64,000 nucleotides of DNA from Cladocopium goreaui (lineage: Eukaryota > Sar > Dinophyceae > Suessiales > Symbiodiniaceae): positions 120,763-184,762 of the forward strand of contig CAMXCT020000483.1 in NCBI GenBank assembly GCA_947184155.2, in the 5' to 3' direction. Under the pieces are notes generated by a model. That model saw only the letters and a program-made list of their open reading frames with translations, did not search any database and had not been told where the DNA came from. The position numbers and the translations under genes are program-made. Shown piece after piece: positions 10,481 through 22,040 of the stretch; position 1 is the stretch's first letter; the number at the start of each line of letters is the position of its first letter.

Positions 10481-11784
10481 CCCGGTTGCCCGGCCAGCGC
10501 CATACTCTATATTGCATTATTGGGTCACATTTATAAGGAATTGTATAACTTATATCACTCTCAAGTATTCTCAAGTTATAGGATGTAGCTGATATCCTGA
10601 TATAGCCGATAAAACCAGTATATCAGTTACAACAATGGTGAAATACACAGTTATATCAATACACACCGTTGTTTCACAAATTTACTTCAACCCCTGAGTG
10701 CAACCGTACCTTTTACAGGTCCTCGCGCGCCAACGAGCCCCCAACTCGAAACTTGGACTTTCAAGGGTTGGTTCACCCACTAAAAAGTGGTTCTTTTGGG
10801 CTAACCAGGCGGAAATTGATATCATTCTCCTTATTACATCCATGGAATAATAGCTGAATGACGGAAGCCTGTGACCTCACTGGACTGTCCCAAAATAGCA
10901 TAACATAGCCCTTATTTCAGGCCAGTCAATTATTCTAGTCTTCCTAGATAAGATGGATATAATATGATGCGATTGATGAAATTTAGAGATATAAACTTAT
11001 AAACCCATGATTCTGGTGGTTAATGCAGCCACTCTGATAGACTGTCCAGCGGAGAAGGGAGGGAGCTCTCAGGAGCCATGGCTATCCAATTTTCCTTGCA
11101 AATGGGAAGGCCGAGTTCTACTAGTTAAGAGTTTCCCAACCGCATGATAGCCCATCAACATACGATAAATTGACGATGGAAGAAGCCATATTTATAGTAT
11201 GAACTAGGGATTTTGCCCATCGGATAGACTGGTGCAAGTGCACATCAACACTGGGAAAATAATGAGTTTTGCAGACTCAGAACTCTGAGGTTTTCAAGTT
11301 CCAGGATAAAAATCCAACAACGTTGGGGGCATTATCAGAGCACCGGAATCTACGATCACTTTCCAACAACTTCCAACAGGGAATCGGGTAGCTTTTGTTT
11401 TGTCTGCCAAACAATGGCCTGGCAAATTACTTTTCCAGCAAAGACTTTTGGGACCATTGGACATATGATGGATGGACTTTCTAGCAAATGCCAACTCGGC
11501 ATCACATAATAAACCATTCCCTTTCGGTAATCAGACGGGGCCAGGAAAATTATCCACTTGTAGTTATTTTGTCGCGCTTGAAACCTCCATTTCGTATCAT
11601 TTAGCCTATTAAACTAACTTATATATATATTAAATAACTTGTCTTATTGTAATTTTCATATGAGCTGAATAATTTGATATTACAACTGGTGGTATATAAC
11701 AACTAGTTAATTGTAGTTTTCAACTGTTTTTAACGGTGTTTTTTGATTTTTTTGGGTGGGGCCATGTTTCGCGCAATATCCCAG
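10481..11784. other. no gene seen
   Basis: AT-rich intergenic or intronic DNA with no recognisable coding or RNA signal. Confidence 0.4.
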
Positions 11785-11839
11785 GCAAGTGGACCTGGAA
11801 GCAGGTGATCGACATTTTGAAGCAGGAACCTGACGGGTG
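11785..11839 (+). CDS. candidate short exon
   Basis: Bounded by a CAG acceptor-like end at 11784 and GTGAAG at 11840. One frame reads GKWTWKQVIDILKQEPDGW, which looks like an amphipathic helix. Phase with neighbours cannot be tested here, and no family is recognised. Confidence 0.25.
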
Positions 11840-13008
11840 GTGAAGGACACCCCTGGGTAATTCAGCTGGGAGACTTCAGCTGGGGATTTCACCATTGAAT
11901 ACGTAGACAATGTAGACTGGACCCACAAGAATGATGATTAATCAACAGAACATGGAATTTTAACCACATACATGTGAATTGAAACCAGATAGACTCGAAT
12001 TTCATGTGCAACGGACTGGATTTCTATAATGAGCGAGAGTTGTGATTAAACCCACAGAGAATTGTGATTTGGCCGATATACTTTGAGAAACCGATTGGAT
12101 GTGTACTACATGGGGAGATAGAGATACAGGTATACAACTATAAGTGACTATAACTATAACTATGACTGTAACTAAAACAAAAAGAAAAAACTATATAAAT
12201 ATAAGAAGGGACATTGTAGTGAACATGCGGCTAACATCGGTTTTAAACATGTGTTTTTGTTGCAGGGTATCTGGGATGGGCTCGGTGTCAGGACATTTTT
12301 TGCGGATCCATGGAGCACCTAAGATAGATGACGAAAAGTCGGGGTGGTATAGTCGAACGTAGAGTCAACAATTGGATGTATTTGTGACATATTTTTGGTA
12401 TGCGCAGCCAATCGCTTATAAGCGCTTGGTTAGTTCAAGGGACGAGTACACCAGGGCATAATAATCTATCATAGGGCTTCTGATGAATGACTTGTGATTG
12501 GCGTTGATAAAGCCCCTGGTTGGTAAACAAGGTGAGTTGTACAGAAATATCTTTAGCCCTCTAGGAAAGTGACATTGTCATATGGACAAGCTGACGTTGA
12601 TAGATCATTTCCAAGGAAAAACCAATCAACTTGCATACTCATGTTAGTTTACTGGAGGGTCCGTTTTCTGGATCCGGAAAGCAGGTCCGACCCCCAGGTC
12701 GAGGGACATCACTAAAGTTAGTGGCTAGTTAGCCTATTCAGATGAGACACCCTTGATGAAAGGTCAAACTGTGCGCATCATTCTAGCCCCTGGAGACTGC
12801 CCTAAATCCACCAATTCATGGCTTAGATGTGCTCCTTGACCTTAAACCATTTGGATGCCGGCAGCCTCCAAACCTTGATTCAATAGTAGAACTATCACTT
12901 CTATTCTCGTGCGAATTGTCGTTTTTTTACTGAATTTTGTATCCCCAGACATGTTTTATGATGCGTCCACCTAAGGCGGTCGGCCCGTGTAGCACCGTCA
13001 GGAATCAG
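11840..13008. other. no gene seen
   Basis: AT-rich DNA without recognisable features. Confidence 0.4.
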
Positions 13009-13057
13009 ATGCAACTCTCAGCGCACTGGCCGAAGGACGCCGCGGCTGGCGCGGATG
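13009..13057 (+). CDS. candidate short exon
   Basis: A GC-rich island bounded by CAG and GTGGGA. One frame reads MQLSAHWPKDAAAGADG. GC content is far above the surrounding sequence. Product unknown. Confidence 0.22.
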
Positions 13058-14126
13058 GTGGGAACCCCCGTGCCAAAAACCTACCAATTGGGGATGGTTT
13101 ATGGCAACTATAGACATGGTAATGACTTGGAGATGGTTCATTATTGGGTTTATTTCAGTAATGGACACTATCATCCATCTTCAGATCAGTTGCCTCTATT
13201 GAAACTACTTTAAACAACTCCCACAAATTTTCTCCCAGAACAATTGCCAGAGGGCCCATTTGTAAATTATTCATGCTTCAACTGGTGCCCCAGCACCTAG
13301 CTCGACGCAGGGGCGTTATTCACTTCGAGCACATTGAGTGTCTTGGCGCTAGAAAAAATGCAGGGATCACCTTGGATGTGCGGTTTACCGTAATCAGCAC
13401 GCGTTTTTCTTTGCAATGAAATGGGGGTATGTATGTACCAGCTCGTATCAGAGGCCAAGATCAGCCATGAGATGTTTGAAAGATATTTTGATAGAAAAAA
13501 TGAGAAGAACTTGAACTGTTCCTGGGACATATTGGATCATATTGGAAGATATTCTCAAGATTCCTTTGTATTTTGTTAGTTTCACGCTGGAGAATTGGGT
13601 GGAAGTGGATGGTTGAAGAAAAAATGCAAGCCTCAGATTTTGATACACATGTGAGGGGACCTTGGTTGGGTAGTTGCCATGCGGTGTTTTTGTCAAATTT
13701 CTTTTGGACGGCATCCAAGAATAGCCATGAAACGGCCACAGATCAAAACCATTGTTTTTTTGATTGGGCCATGCCCATCAACTATATTAGGGGTTCACGC
13801 AACAAAACTAGGAGTGTAACCAGCGAATTGGAAAATTGTCCCAGTGGAAGCTTTCAAGCTAAACTTAGCCGGGTTAATGATTCATTTTTGTAGCCCGGAA
13901 TTTGAAGACCTTCAATGACCCAATCGAAATTATGGCAAGTGCTGGTTGTTGGGTAAGGCTCCCAACAGTTGCTACCCGGCTACCTTTTGACAAATTCCTC
14001 AAAAGCAATGGAACCATCCGATCTAGAAATTTGGAATCATGCATAGATGGGTTTTTGCATTGGTTTTCCAATTGACCATGTGATGTGGATCTTTAAACAT
14101 GGTGTCCAGGTATGGTTCATCCGTGA
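13058..14126. other. no gene seen
   Basis: Short frames on both strands, none with motifs or codon bias; interpreted as intron or intergenic DNA. Confidence 0.35.
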
Positions 14127-14186
14127 TGGCCGCGCTTGGCCGTTTCTGAGGCACCTTTGGAGGAGCAGAGGACGGGTGAATCGCCC
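14127..14186 (+). CDS. candidate short exon, acidic
   Basis: The frame reads WPRLAVSEAPLEEQRTGESP and is followed by GTGAGA, a good splice donor. Its Glu/Pro/Ala composition matches the next candidate exon at about 14.5 kb, suggesting one gene. Confidence 0.3.
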
Positions 14187-14514
14187 GTGAGAATACCGTG
14201 GATATATATATATATTACTATATATTATTTTTTATTTTACCTCTTATATATATATTAGACATTGTTTATATATCAACCATTACATATCATGCACCGTAAT
14301 TGAACTACTGGGATCTAACGTGAATCATTGGTGATCTAACCAATCATAATGTGGATTTCAGAGGATTTACTGTAATGGGCCTCAATCTACTTGTCAAACA
14401 TGGCTCGGTGGGAAATCCCCGACCTAAATAAAGTTTCAGACGCTGGGAACGTCATCGAACTAAATCGGTGGAGTTACTGTCCCTTTCCACCTTCCAAAAA
14501 CCAGTGCGTGACCA

Positions 14515-14640
14515 CCTTTGGAATCACCCGAAAGGGCAGCAGAAACAGAAGAAACTGCAGCTGCTGCTGAGGAGCCAGCAGCACCAAAGGAAGAGGCAGC
14601 AGAAGCAAAAGAAGCTGAAGCCGCTGCTCAGGCACCATGA
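14515..14640 (+). CDS. candidate exon, Ala/Glu-rich low-complexity protein
   Basis: The plus-strand frame reads ESPERAAETEETAAAAEEPA, continues APKEEAAEAKEAEAAAQAP, and ends at TGA 14638-14640 or splices just before it. The GAA/GAG/GCT/GCA codon mix is strongly biased. The PAAPKEE motif recurs in the candidate exon at about 16.13 kb, which supports real coding sequence of a charged, disordered segment. The protein is not recognised. Confidence 0.4.
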   Translation, partial: PLESPERAAETEETAAAAEEPAAPKEEAAEAKEAEAAAQAP

Positions 14641-15074
14641 AAGGAAGATTAGGGCTGAAGTTTCGTAACATCACAGATCATAAAAGGTTCAAACTCCATT
14701 TGACCAGCACGTCTTCAGCATTTTGAGGAGGTCCCTGGATCAAAATTCCATGTTTTTGTTGCTGGAATCCATGTGCTGCCAATTGCTTGGGGTTTGGTGA
14801 ATTTGGTTACACTAAATGACTCAAATGACTGTGAAGTGGAAGATGATGGTTATAGTAAACCCGCTTTTCTTAATCACATGTCCTTGCATTACATTTGCCG
14901 GGTGAAATCTACACTTTGGATCACTTTGGTTGATCAAATCCCCGTTGAAAGTAATCGCCCACATGGAGTCACCAATTCCTGCTGGATTAAAGGAAAACAA
15001 AGGAAAACATGTTATAATAAAATGTTTTGCTGGCAAAATCCCACTCTGGCTGATGAAATGCCTTGGTTGTGCAA

Positions 15075-15300
15075 ATCTGTCTGTCTATCTGTCTATCTAT
15101 CTACCTATCTATCTATCTATCTATCTATCCATGCATATATATATATATCTATGCATATATATATGTATATATATATATATCTATGCATATATATATATCT
15201 ATGCATATATATATATCTATGCATATATATATATATGCATAGATATATATACATATATATCTATGCACATATATATATATATATGCGTACATATATTTGC
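15075..15300. repeat. (CTAT)n and (AT)n microsatellite
   Basis: TCTA/TCTG tetranucleotides from about 15078 to 15130 pass into ATATATAT separated by CTATGCAT words up to about 15285. Frames through it are artefacts. Confidence 0.85.
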
Positions 15301-16123
15301 ACGTCACCTCCAAAATCACAAGCTCCGAGCTCCGTAGGCATCAAGTGATGAGGACGGAGGGAATTGGGGAGATGGCTGCGGTGCATTGACAAGCCGGTTA
15401 GATCTGAACAGAAAAATGATGGTTGAATAAGGTTTACTGGGACACCATTGGGGTGTGATAGAATATGCAATAGCCAGCTATATCTATTATATTGTTGGGG
15501 GTGTCTGAAAAATCAGACACCATTTACAAGAGGTAAATCGGAAGGGTGTTTCCCAAGATGTCAGGGTCTTCTCCAGATTAAGGCTCAGGTACGTCCCCAT
15601 CCAAGGTCAGGCGTCCCCATTCCTTCCCCATCCAAGGTCATTTGTTTGATTCTTGTCTATTCTCAGTACTGCTGAACCGTGTCTAGAAACTCATACTGGT
15701 TCAGTGTGTTCAGCTTTGCCATTACTTGTTCATCACAAAAAATGTCAGCATTTCATTGTTGTGGTGAAGAAACGCTGGAGAGCAGTGCGAGCTCACCTTC
15801 TGGAAGTGCAAGAGTAGACTTACAACATCTTACAACCACTCTCCCAACTGACAAGGTCGTCCATAATCCTTCCTATTTGTCATAGCACACCCCACTTATC
15901 CACTCCCTACTTAGGCTCGAATGAAAAAAATAGTGCCCCTAGATCCATTGCACAATCATCGTTATTCCTATTAAAGTCGCCATTTGGGTGGTATATCCGT
16001 ATAAAAATTCCTCATCCATGGAGGTCTTAGTGGGAATTCCACCTAAAAATAGGGGATTTTCTAGCAACCCATGTTTGATTACCAGAAGGCAATGGAACTT
16101 AACCAACGGAATAATCACATTAG
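15301..16123. other. no gene seen; MITE-like end near 16020-16100
   Basis: No coding signal. Near 16060-16095 the words CATGTTTGATTACCAGAAGG resemble one end of the MITE family seen elsewhere in the window. Confidence 0.35.
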
Positions 16124-16179
16124 AGTAGAAGAAGTTGCAGCAACTGCTGAAGACCCAGCGGCACCGAAGGAGGAACTGT
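16124..16179 (+). CDS. candidate exon, Ala/Glu-rich
   Basis: Begins after a TTAG acceptor. The frame reads VEEVAATAEDPAAPKEEL. The shared PAAPKEE motif with the exon at about 14.55 kb suggests two exons of one repetitive protein, or a duplicated exon. No donor is obvious. Confidence 0.33.
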
Positions 16180-16431
16180 TTTTGCGCGTTACCAACACCT
16201 TCTTGGATTTGAAAACGGCTTTGCACGTTTCTTCTTGTTGAGATGGGTCATACCGAACAATCGGTTTTGTCAGATTTCCATCCTAGTTTGTCTGGAAAAT
16301 GTCTGAAAAACAGCACCCCAAAATCTCATGCTTGATCATCATTTTCTCCCATTCAACCTATCATTTCTGAACCCAGCATCCTGGACAAAACCATATTTGG
16401 AGTTTGGAGTGATCGGCATGGCTCCTGGCAG

Positions 16432-16531
16432 CGCCGCTGGTCGCTCATGTCAGGGGAGGCAAAAGGACCGGCGAAAGTCCGCTCCGGGGCCGAAGCTTGG
16501 TGCAGAGTCTGGTGGAAACTCTTCGGCTTTC
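16432..16531 (+). CDS. candidate exon, basic/tryptophan-containing segment
   Basis: Acceptor CCTGGCAG precedes it; the frame reads RRWSLMSGEAKGPAKVRSGA and then EAWCRVWWKLF. The GC-rich island is about 100 bp in AT-rich surroundings. The other plus-strand frame is also open, so the phase is uncertain. No family recognised. Confidence 0.3.
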
Positions 16532-18188
16532 CATGTTCTAATTTTCCAACAACGGGATATTCCAATTCCATTTATCATGATTTATTTTATTGGGTTATCA
16601 ATTCGGGGAATCTACTGGGAGCATCTGTTAGTTTGAACCCAAATCCGCACGCAATGGGACTTGATGCTGATTTATGGTGATTTAACCATGCAGCAATAGA
16701 CATTTCACGACAAGAAGAATGAAGGGATCTCATGGGATGTAATGGAATTAAAGGGGATAATGATGGCAATAATAGTTTCATCGGTTTAATCATTGAAGCT
16801 TGGGATTATTCATATCCTATGGCTGTGTATCTCCGTGGCTTTAGCCACATTTTCTAAATCGTGGGATTTGACCCATTTGACCCGTGGGAATGGTTAAAGA
16901 TTTTTTAATGGATTCAACCGGCAAGGATGTGTCTCTCGACATAACAACCATGGGGGGTAAGTTTACCTTTTGCAAGCTGGAGCCAAGACGACTTCCGAAT
17001 AGAAGGTACTTGGATCAATAGGATTCAATAGGATCAAACATTGGGATTTCATGGGATCTAACTAACAAATAATATGATATAAAATATAGGTTTACAACTG
17101 GGAAGGCCATGGATAACCGGTAAACTAAGATAGTTTATGGAAATCCATGGGTTCCCTAAGAAATCGAAGAAATGCCGAGAAAGTAACTGGTTAAGTATGG
17201 TCAGAGTTGGGTGGTTGTCTTATCTCATAATCTGTTACATAGCCATGGACAATGTCGATGTTGAATAGGTAAATCATCTATATACAAATGGGCCATGCTA
17301 GATGACCAGAGTATTCCAAAAAATCTGGTGATGGTTCCTCGTGGGTTGCATTAAATACTGTACTCGATCAGATTAATCACTTGCGATTCTTGGGATGCAC
17401 ATCCAAGTTGGAGATTAATTATCAAGGGTTAAGAAGGATGATGGTTGGAGGTTTTATGTGAAGATATCTCCTGTGAATTTTGGTTTGCTTGGTTCAATTC
17501 ATCGTTTTAAGTGCTTGTCGCCATGAAATTTTGGGTGTGGGCGTCTCAAGAACCAAGGATACAATAATTATTTTGTATAAGGTGAGGCCGTAAACGATAG
17601 CGTTCAGTTGACGCACATAACTTGGTGAATTCTGTGGTGAGTGGGGATACAGCTATAGTATTCATGGGGTGAAGCTAAACCAACAAACATCCATCGAGGG
17701 CCTCACCTTGTACTGGTAACATGGCGCTGTGCGCGCCATTGCCAGTCCCAACTTTACATGAATGAAGAGTTTGGTGACACACAACAAAGGTCATCAACCT
17801 GTTTTTCCGAAAACGGCTTAATTATCCTGCTCCCACCCCAAAATTTCATATATTTTGACAAGCAAGATAGACAACAACACATGCGCAATTGCCAAAGCAC
17901 AACACTGTACATCCAAAAACATCGGCCATTTCAACATTTTGTGCATTAAACCATCCAGTTGTTTGTTACTGCCAGAGCCGTACCAAACCACGAAGTTATA
18001 AATGTGACCCAATAATGCAATATACCTATCGTGGAATTGCATCCGGGTAGGGATTGAACATCAACATGATTTTTCCACCAAAAACTTTCATTTACAGTGG
18101 GTTTCCGGATATTTTCCAATGATTTTCCCATTCATAACCTCCATTGACAAAAGATTTTCCAGCCACATTTGGGAAGGATTGGCCCCAG
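16532..18188. other. no gene seen
   Basis: AT-rich sequence with many near-repeats of short words (CATGGGAT, GGGATTT). No motif-bearing frame. Confidence 0.4.
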
Positions 18189-18277
18189 GATTGGCATCAG
18201 CAACGACTCCTCCGGGGACCATGTGGAGCGCCTCGAGCAGACGAATGCACAGGAGAGGTGGAAAGATCGTTTTTCAG
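18189..18277 (+). CDS. candidate exon, charged helix
   Basis: Lies between CCCCAG and GTAGGA, both good splice sites. The frame reads GISNDSSGDHVERLEQTNAQ and continues ERWKDRFS, typical of a charged helix. No family recognised. Confidence 0.4.
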
Positions 18278-19253
18278 GTAGGAAAATGTACTGATGCCGT
18301 TGAGGGGATTTCAGCAAAATAGGAAGTTGGGGGCAGCATGGAAAAAACAAAAAAAACAAACGCATGGAATTTAGCAGTTTTAAAAATTCAAACTCAAAGT
18401 AACAGTTTTTTGGGGGTATAAAAACCATTTTACACCAAATCATGTTCAGAAAGATCAAAGCACCAAATGGTGTTGCTGACAGCGATTTTTTTTGTCACCT
18501 CCCCTAGCCAGTGGATGGCACAATTTGGATAAATTTGGGTCAATGTGCAGCCCATTTGTGGCAATGATGGAGTATGAGTCGGTGTGCTTTCTTTTTTCAA
18601 GTTTTGATTTTGGTATTCTCAAAATGCATATCTATTGTGACCTCAGTGCAGTTTTCATAATTTCTCCCTTCAAACTTCAAACATATACAAAACTTATGGA
18701 AGTCTCCTAAATTAGTAATTTGACCTACAACCAAATTCACTATAGTTTGATTAAATTTAGGGCAAACATTTACTAGTGCATTTTTTGATAACCTAAATAT
18801 ACTTACCTTACCTCCCGAATTTAATTTACTACTTTCATAAATATTTTTAAAGTGTTTATTGTTTGAATGAACACATGTCACATTTCTGTTTTAAACTTAC
18901 ATGAACCCTGAGAGTTAGCCATGTTTAGAGGAAAGTAATCTTCCATGCGACTATTTGGCAGGGTTGATTTCTTAGTTGGAGGGAGGGATAGGGAGGCTAC
19001 CCAATTTTGGTTTCCCATGTGGTTGATAATCGGGCCAACTTCGCAACTGGGTAGCCTCTGTTTTTTTTTTGGTCGGAGCCCTCGTCCTGGTTAGGTGAAT
19101 ATGGCCCAAAAAGTTTGAGAAGTGTTCAACAAAATCCAGAATATGGGGGCAATAACTGTTCCATTTTTTGGTAATTTAAGACTTATGTTAAAGCTCCAGA
19201 GATTGTGGAAAATCTATGGACATCTAGACTACCAATTTCTGAAAGCATGCCAG

Positions 19254-19348
19254 GAGCATCAGGAGCCACAAACCAGAGCTGTGCTGCCCCGCACGCGACC
19301 ACATTGGGGAGACATCTGTGACGACGAAGTCGATGAGACCGAAGTGGG
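19254..19348 (+). CDS. candidate exon, acidic
   Basis: The frame reads EHQEPQTRAVLPRTRPHWGD and ICDDEVDETEVG. The local GC rise and acidic end support coding. Product unknown. Confidence 0.33.
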
Positions 19349-19609
19349 AAAACCAAGCTCTTCATTTTGGGTGGGATGATTTATGTTGATTTATCATTTG
19401 AATGGCTAGCGGCTAGCAGCACAATTGTAACCCCAGTTTTGTCATGTCTTGTTTGTCAAATTTTAACTCGTGTTGAAAACCTAATGTTTTCCGCATTTGA
19501 TATCTGCTTGAAATCCGCAGTTCTGTCAATTGTTGTGGCTGAAGTCCCAATTTTACATGGCAAAAATCGCCAAGTTTTGGATGGTGAAATCTTCATCACG
19601 TCGCCTCAG

Positions 19610-19712
19610 GCTTCCCTCCTCTGGCCCACTGTCGTGGTGACTGAATCGGTTGAGACGTCGCCGGTGGCGGAAAACCCGGGGCAGCGCCGGGTGCGGGGCC
19701 GTGGTGCACCAA
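19610..19712 (+). CDS. candidate exon
   Basis: Follows CGCCTCAG. The frame reads ASLLWPTVVVTESVETSPVA and ENPGQRRVRGRGAPR. The GC-rich island has a plausible acceptor; the donor would be non-GT. Product unknown. Confidence 0.3.
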
Positions 19713-21231
19713 GGATGATGCCACAAAAAGGAATAAAAAGATGATTGCTATACTTCGGTTAGACCAAGTTAACTATGGTTTATGGTATTTGAACGTACAG
19801 TATTAGATATGATACAATATATATATATAGTCTTGTAACTAAAAGTTGTAGTCCAACAAACATAGCAGGGGAGCACCACATTGTATACTATTTCAATGGT
19901 GCTTTTACATGTTTTTCGTTTTCTTGAGACTGGACTAAGGATGAATTTGCTGATTGTCGTGGGAAATTTGCCAGGTGGAACATTTTTTTCTCAAAAAAGA
20001 TCTTCCGTGTTTGATAGTCTGATTTCATTGTCTTTATCTGTCCTGGCATCTTGTCAGCAATTCCAAGCCAGAGGATGGCGAAAATGACAAACCGCAAAAA
20101 AGAACATGAAAAGAATCACCCATCACCTGCTGGGCGACCATTTTACGAAACGCCGCGCTAGCGAATCCATTAAACAAATGGTTTGTCTGAAAATACGGTA
20201 CCCCCAAATCCACTGGTTAACCTACATACAAGCTGGGAGGGCCCACCTCCAATTTCAGACATACCCAAATTGGATACAATGAAATTCAATGAAATGATAT
20301 TTAGTAGTTGGTTCGTATTGTCTCATCATATCCCCATAGTGCACCAACCCCAATATAAATCCCATGAACTCCAATTAAATAATTGGTGAACCTAATATAA
20401 TTCCCAGAAACCCTATATTAAATCACCACAAGTGACCGTTGCCACGTTTCGCGAAACACGGACCCTCCACCAACCACGCAGCGTAGCTCGCCGCAATCAA
20501 ACATGGCTAGCCGGGAAATCCCCAAAGTCATGGGGGTCTTAATGGGAAAATTGCCTACCCTAGTTTGTAGCTGGGTAGATTTCCTTTAAATGGAGGATTT
20601 TCATGGATCTTCCGATCTTCCATCATGTTTGATTACCCCGCAGTGTAGTCAGTGTAGCTGATGTTATTTGAAGGCCCTTGAACTATATCAGCCAATGCTA
20701 TCACAAAGAAAAGCGAGTCGTGGTTAGGAAGTCGATGAAAACACCCCCTATAGCTGGAATGTATTGTGATATGCCGCAGTTATGACTACGCAGCTAATTT
20801 TGGTAACGTCTAAGTCGGTTTCCTAATCTTGGACACCCCGGTTTTCAATCCGTGATTTCAATCGCAAAATCCCACACTGTGTTCCCTCATTTCTACACAT
20901 TTCCACCTATCCATTCCCAAAGTTTACCCAAATGGATCTATCAAAACATGAAGTCACCCCGAAAATTGTCATTGTCATGACCTGGTAAACAGTGGGGCTG
21001 TGTACCCCATTCTGGAAATCTCATGTTGTTTTTTAGATACCCTGTTTTTTTTTTCGGTAAGTAGTAAATACCCATCAGAACTGCAAACGATTTATTATAT
21101 AAATCGCCATTTGGTAATCAAACGTGGCAGTGGGTATTACCTGATTATAACTATTGTTTATAATTACCATGATTACTCAATGATAACTATGAACCCCCAA
21201 GGTTCAACGATATCAACGTTGAACTCCTCAG
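19713..21231. other. no gene seen; MITE-like fragment ~20480-20640
   Basis: Non-coding. Around 20490-20636 the words AATCAAACATGGCTAGCCGG and CATCATGTTTGATTACC form imperfect inverted ends, probably a degenerate member of the MITE family. Confidence 0.4.
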
Positions 21232-21358
21232 GCAGCGGCCTCCGCCTCCCGCGCCGAGCCCCCGCCAGACGCTGCCGCGGCAGCCGCCCGTGCCGCGCGC
21301 CCCGCGCGCCGAGCGGGTCCAACGGCCGAGCTCGGCGCCACCCAAGAGGCGGAGTTCG
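21232..21358 (+). CDS. candidate exon, Ala/Arg/Pro-rich
   Basis: The most GC-rich island of this region starts straight after CTCCTCAG. The frame reads AAASASRAEPPPDAAAAAAR, AARPARRAGPTAELGATQEA, EFG. Low-complexity composition and the clean acceptor support an exon of a disordered protein, possibly the same one as at 14-16 kb. Confidence 0.38.
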
Positions 21359-22040
21359 GGAGTTCCAATGGATTCTGTGGGACTTCTGTGGGATTTTTTT
21401 GGGAATGTTATTGGGATTTTAGCCATAGTCACATGCTGGTTTCTTGTTGGTGATGTGAGTTAAACGAGTGATTTTATTGTTTTTTTTCACCATTGAACAT
21501 AGGGATTTTTGGGATTCAATGGCGATATGACAAAGCGCTTCATGGGATATGACTGGAATATACTGGAATCAATGGGATGACTAGTTGATTATGGTTCGCG
21601 AACATGGTCCAGATGTTTTTTCCATGGTTTACCGATGAAAAATTAGGGTTTTGAACAGAAGCAGTTTGAATTTGCCAGATGGTAAGTTGTTTTTGATGGT
21701 GTTAAACTGGTTTAGCAATCAACCATTGGCTGATTGGTGCATGGTTTCATAGTTTGTTTTTTTTTTTGGTGTCAAGCCTGTTCTTGAGAATGATCCCAAG
21801 TGACGAGCATACAGGTTGAAGCCACCAGCCGGGGAATGAAAGAGGGATCATGGGGAGTTAGCGATGAAAGCAGAGGGTTTAACATGGTTTAACTATCAAA
21901 CATAGGGAGGTTGCTATGAAGTACTACCCTCTGGTAATCCAACATGGCAGCATAGTCATTAAAAGTCGTTAAACATGAGAATGTGTAAGAGGTAAATCAT
22001 CTTGAACTTGGTATTTTATGGCATGTTCCATGGCTATGTG
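21359..22040. other. no gene seen
   Basis: Contains CTACCCTCTGGTAATCCAAC at about 21924, one end of a MITE-like element whose partner end is unclear. Confidence 0.4.

Noticed and set aside
9932-10592. Frames rich in Gly/Arg/Pro/Thr on both strands
   Set aside because: Translation of the 47-bp minisatellite and (GTA)n array.
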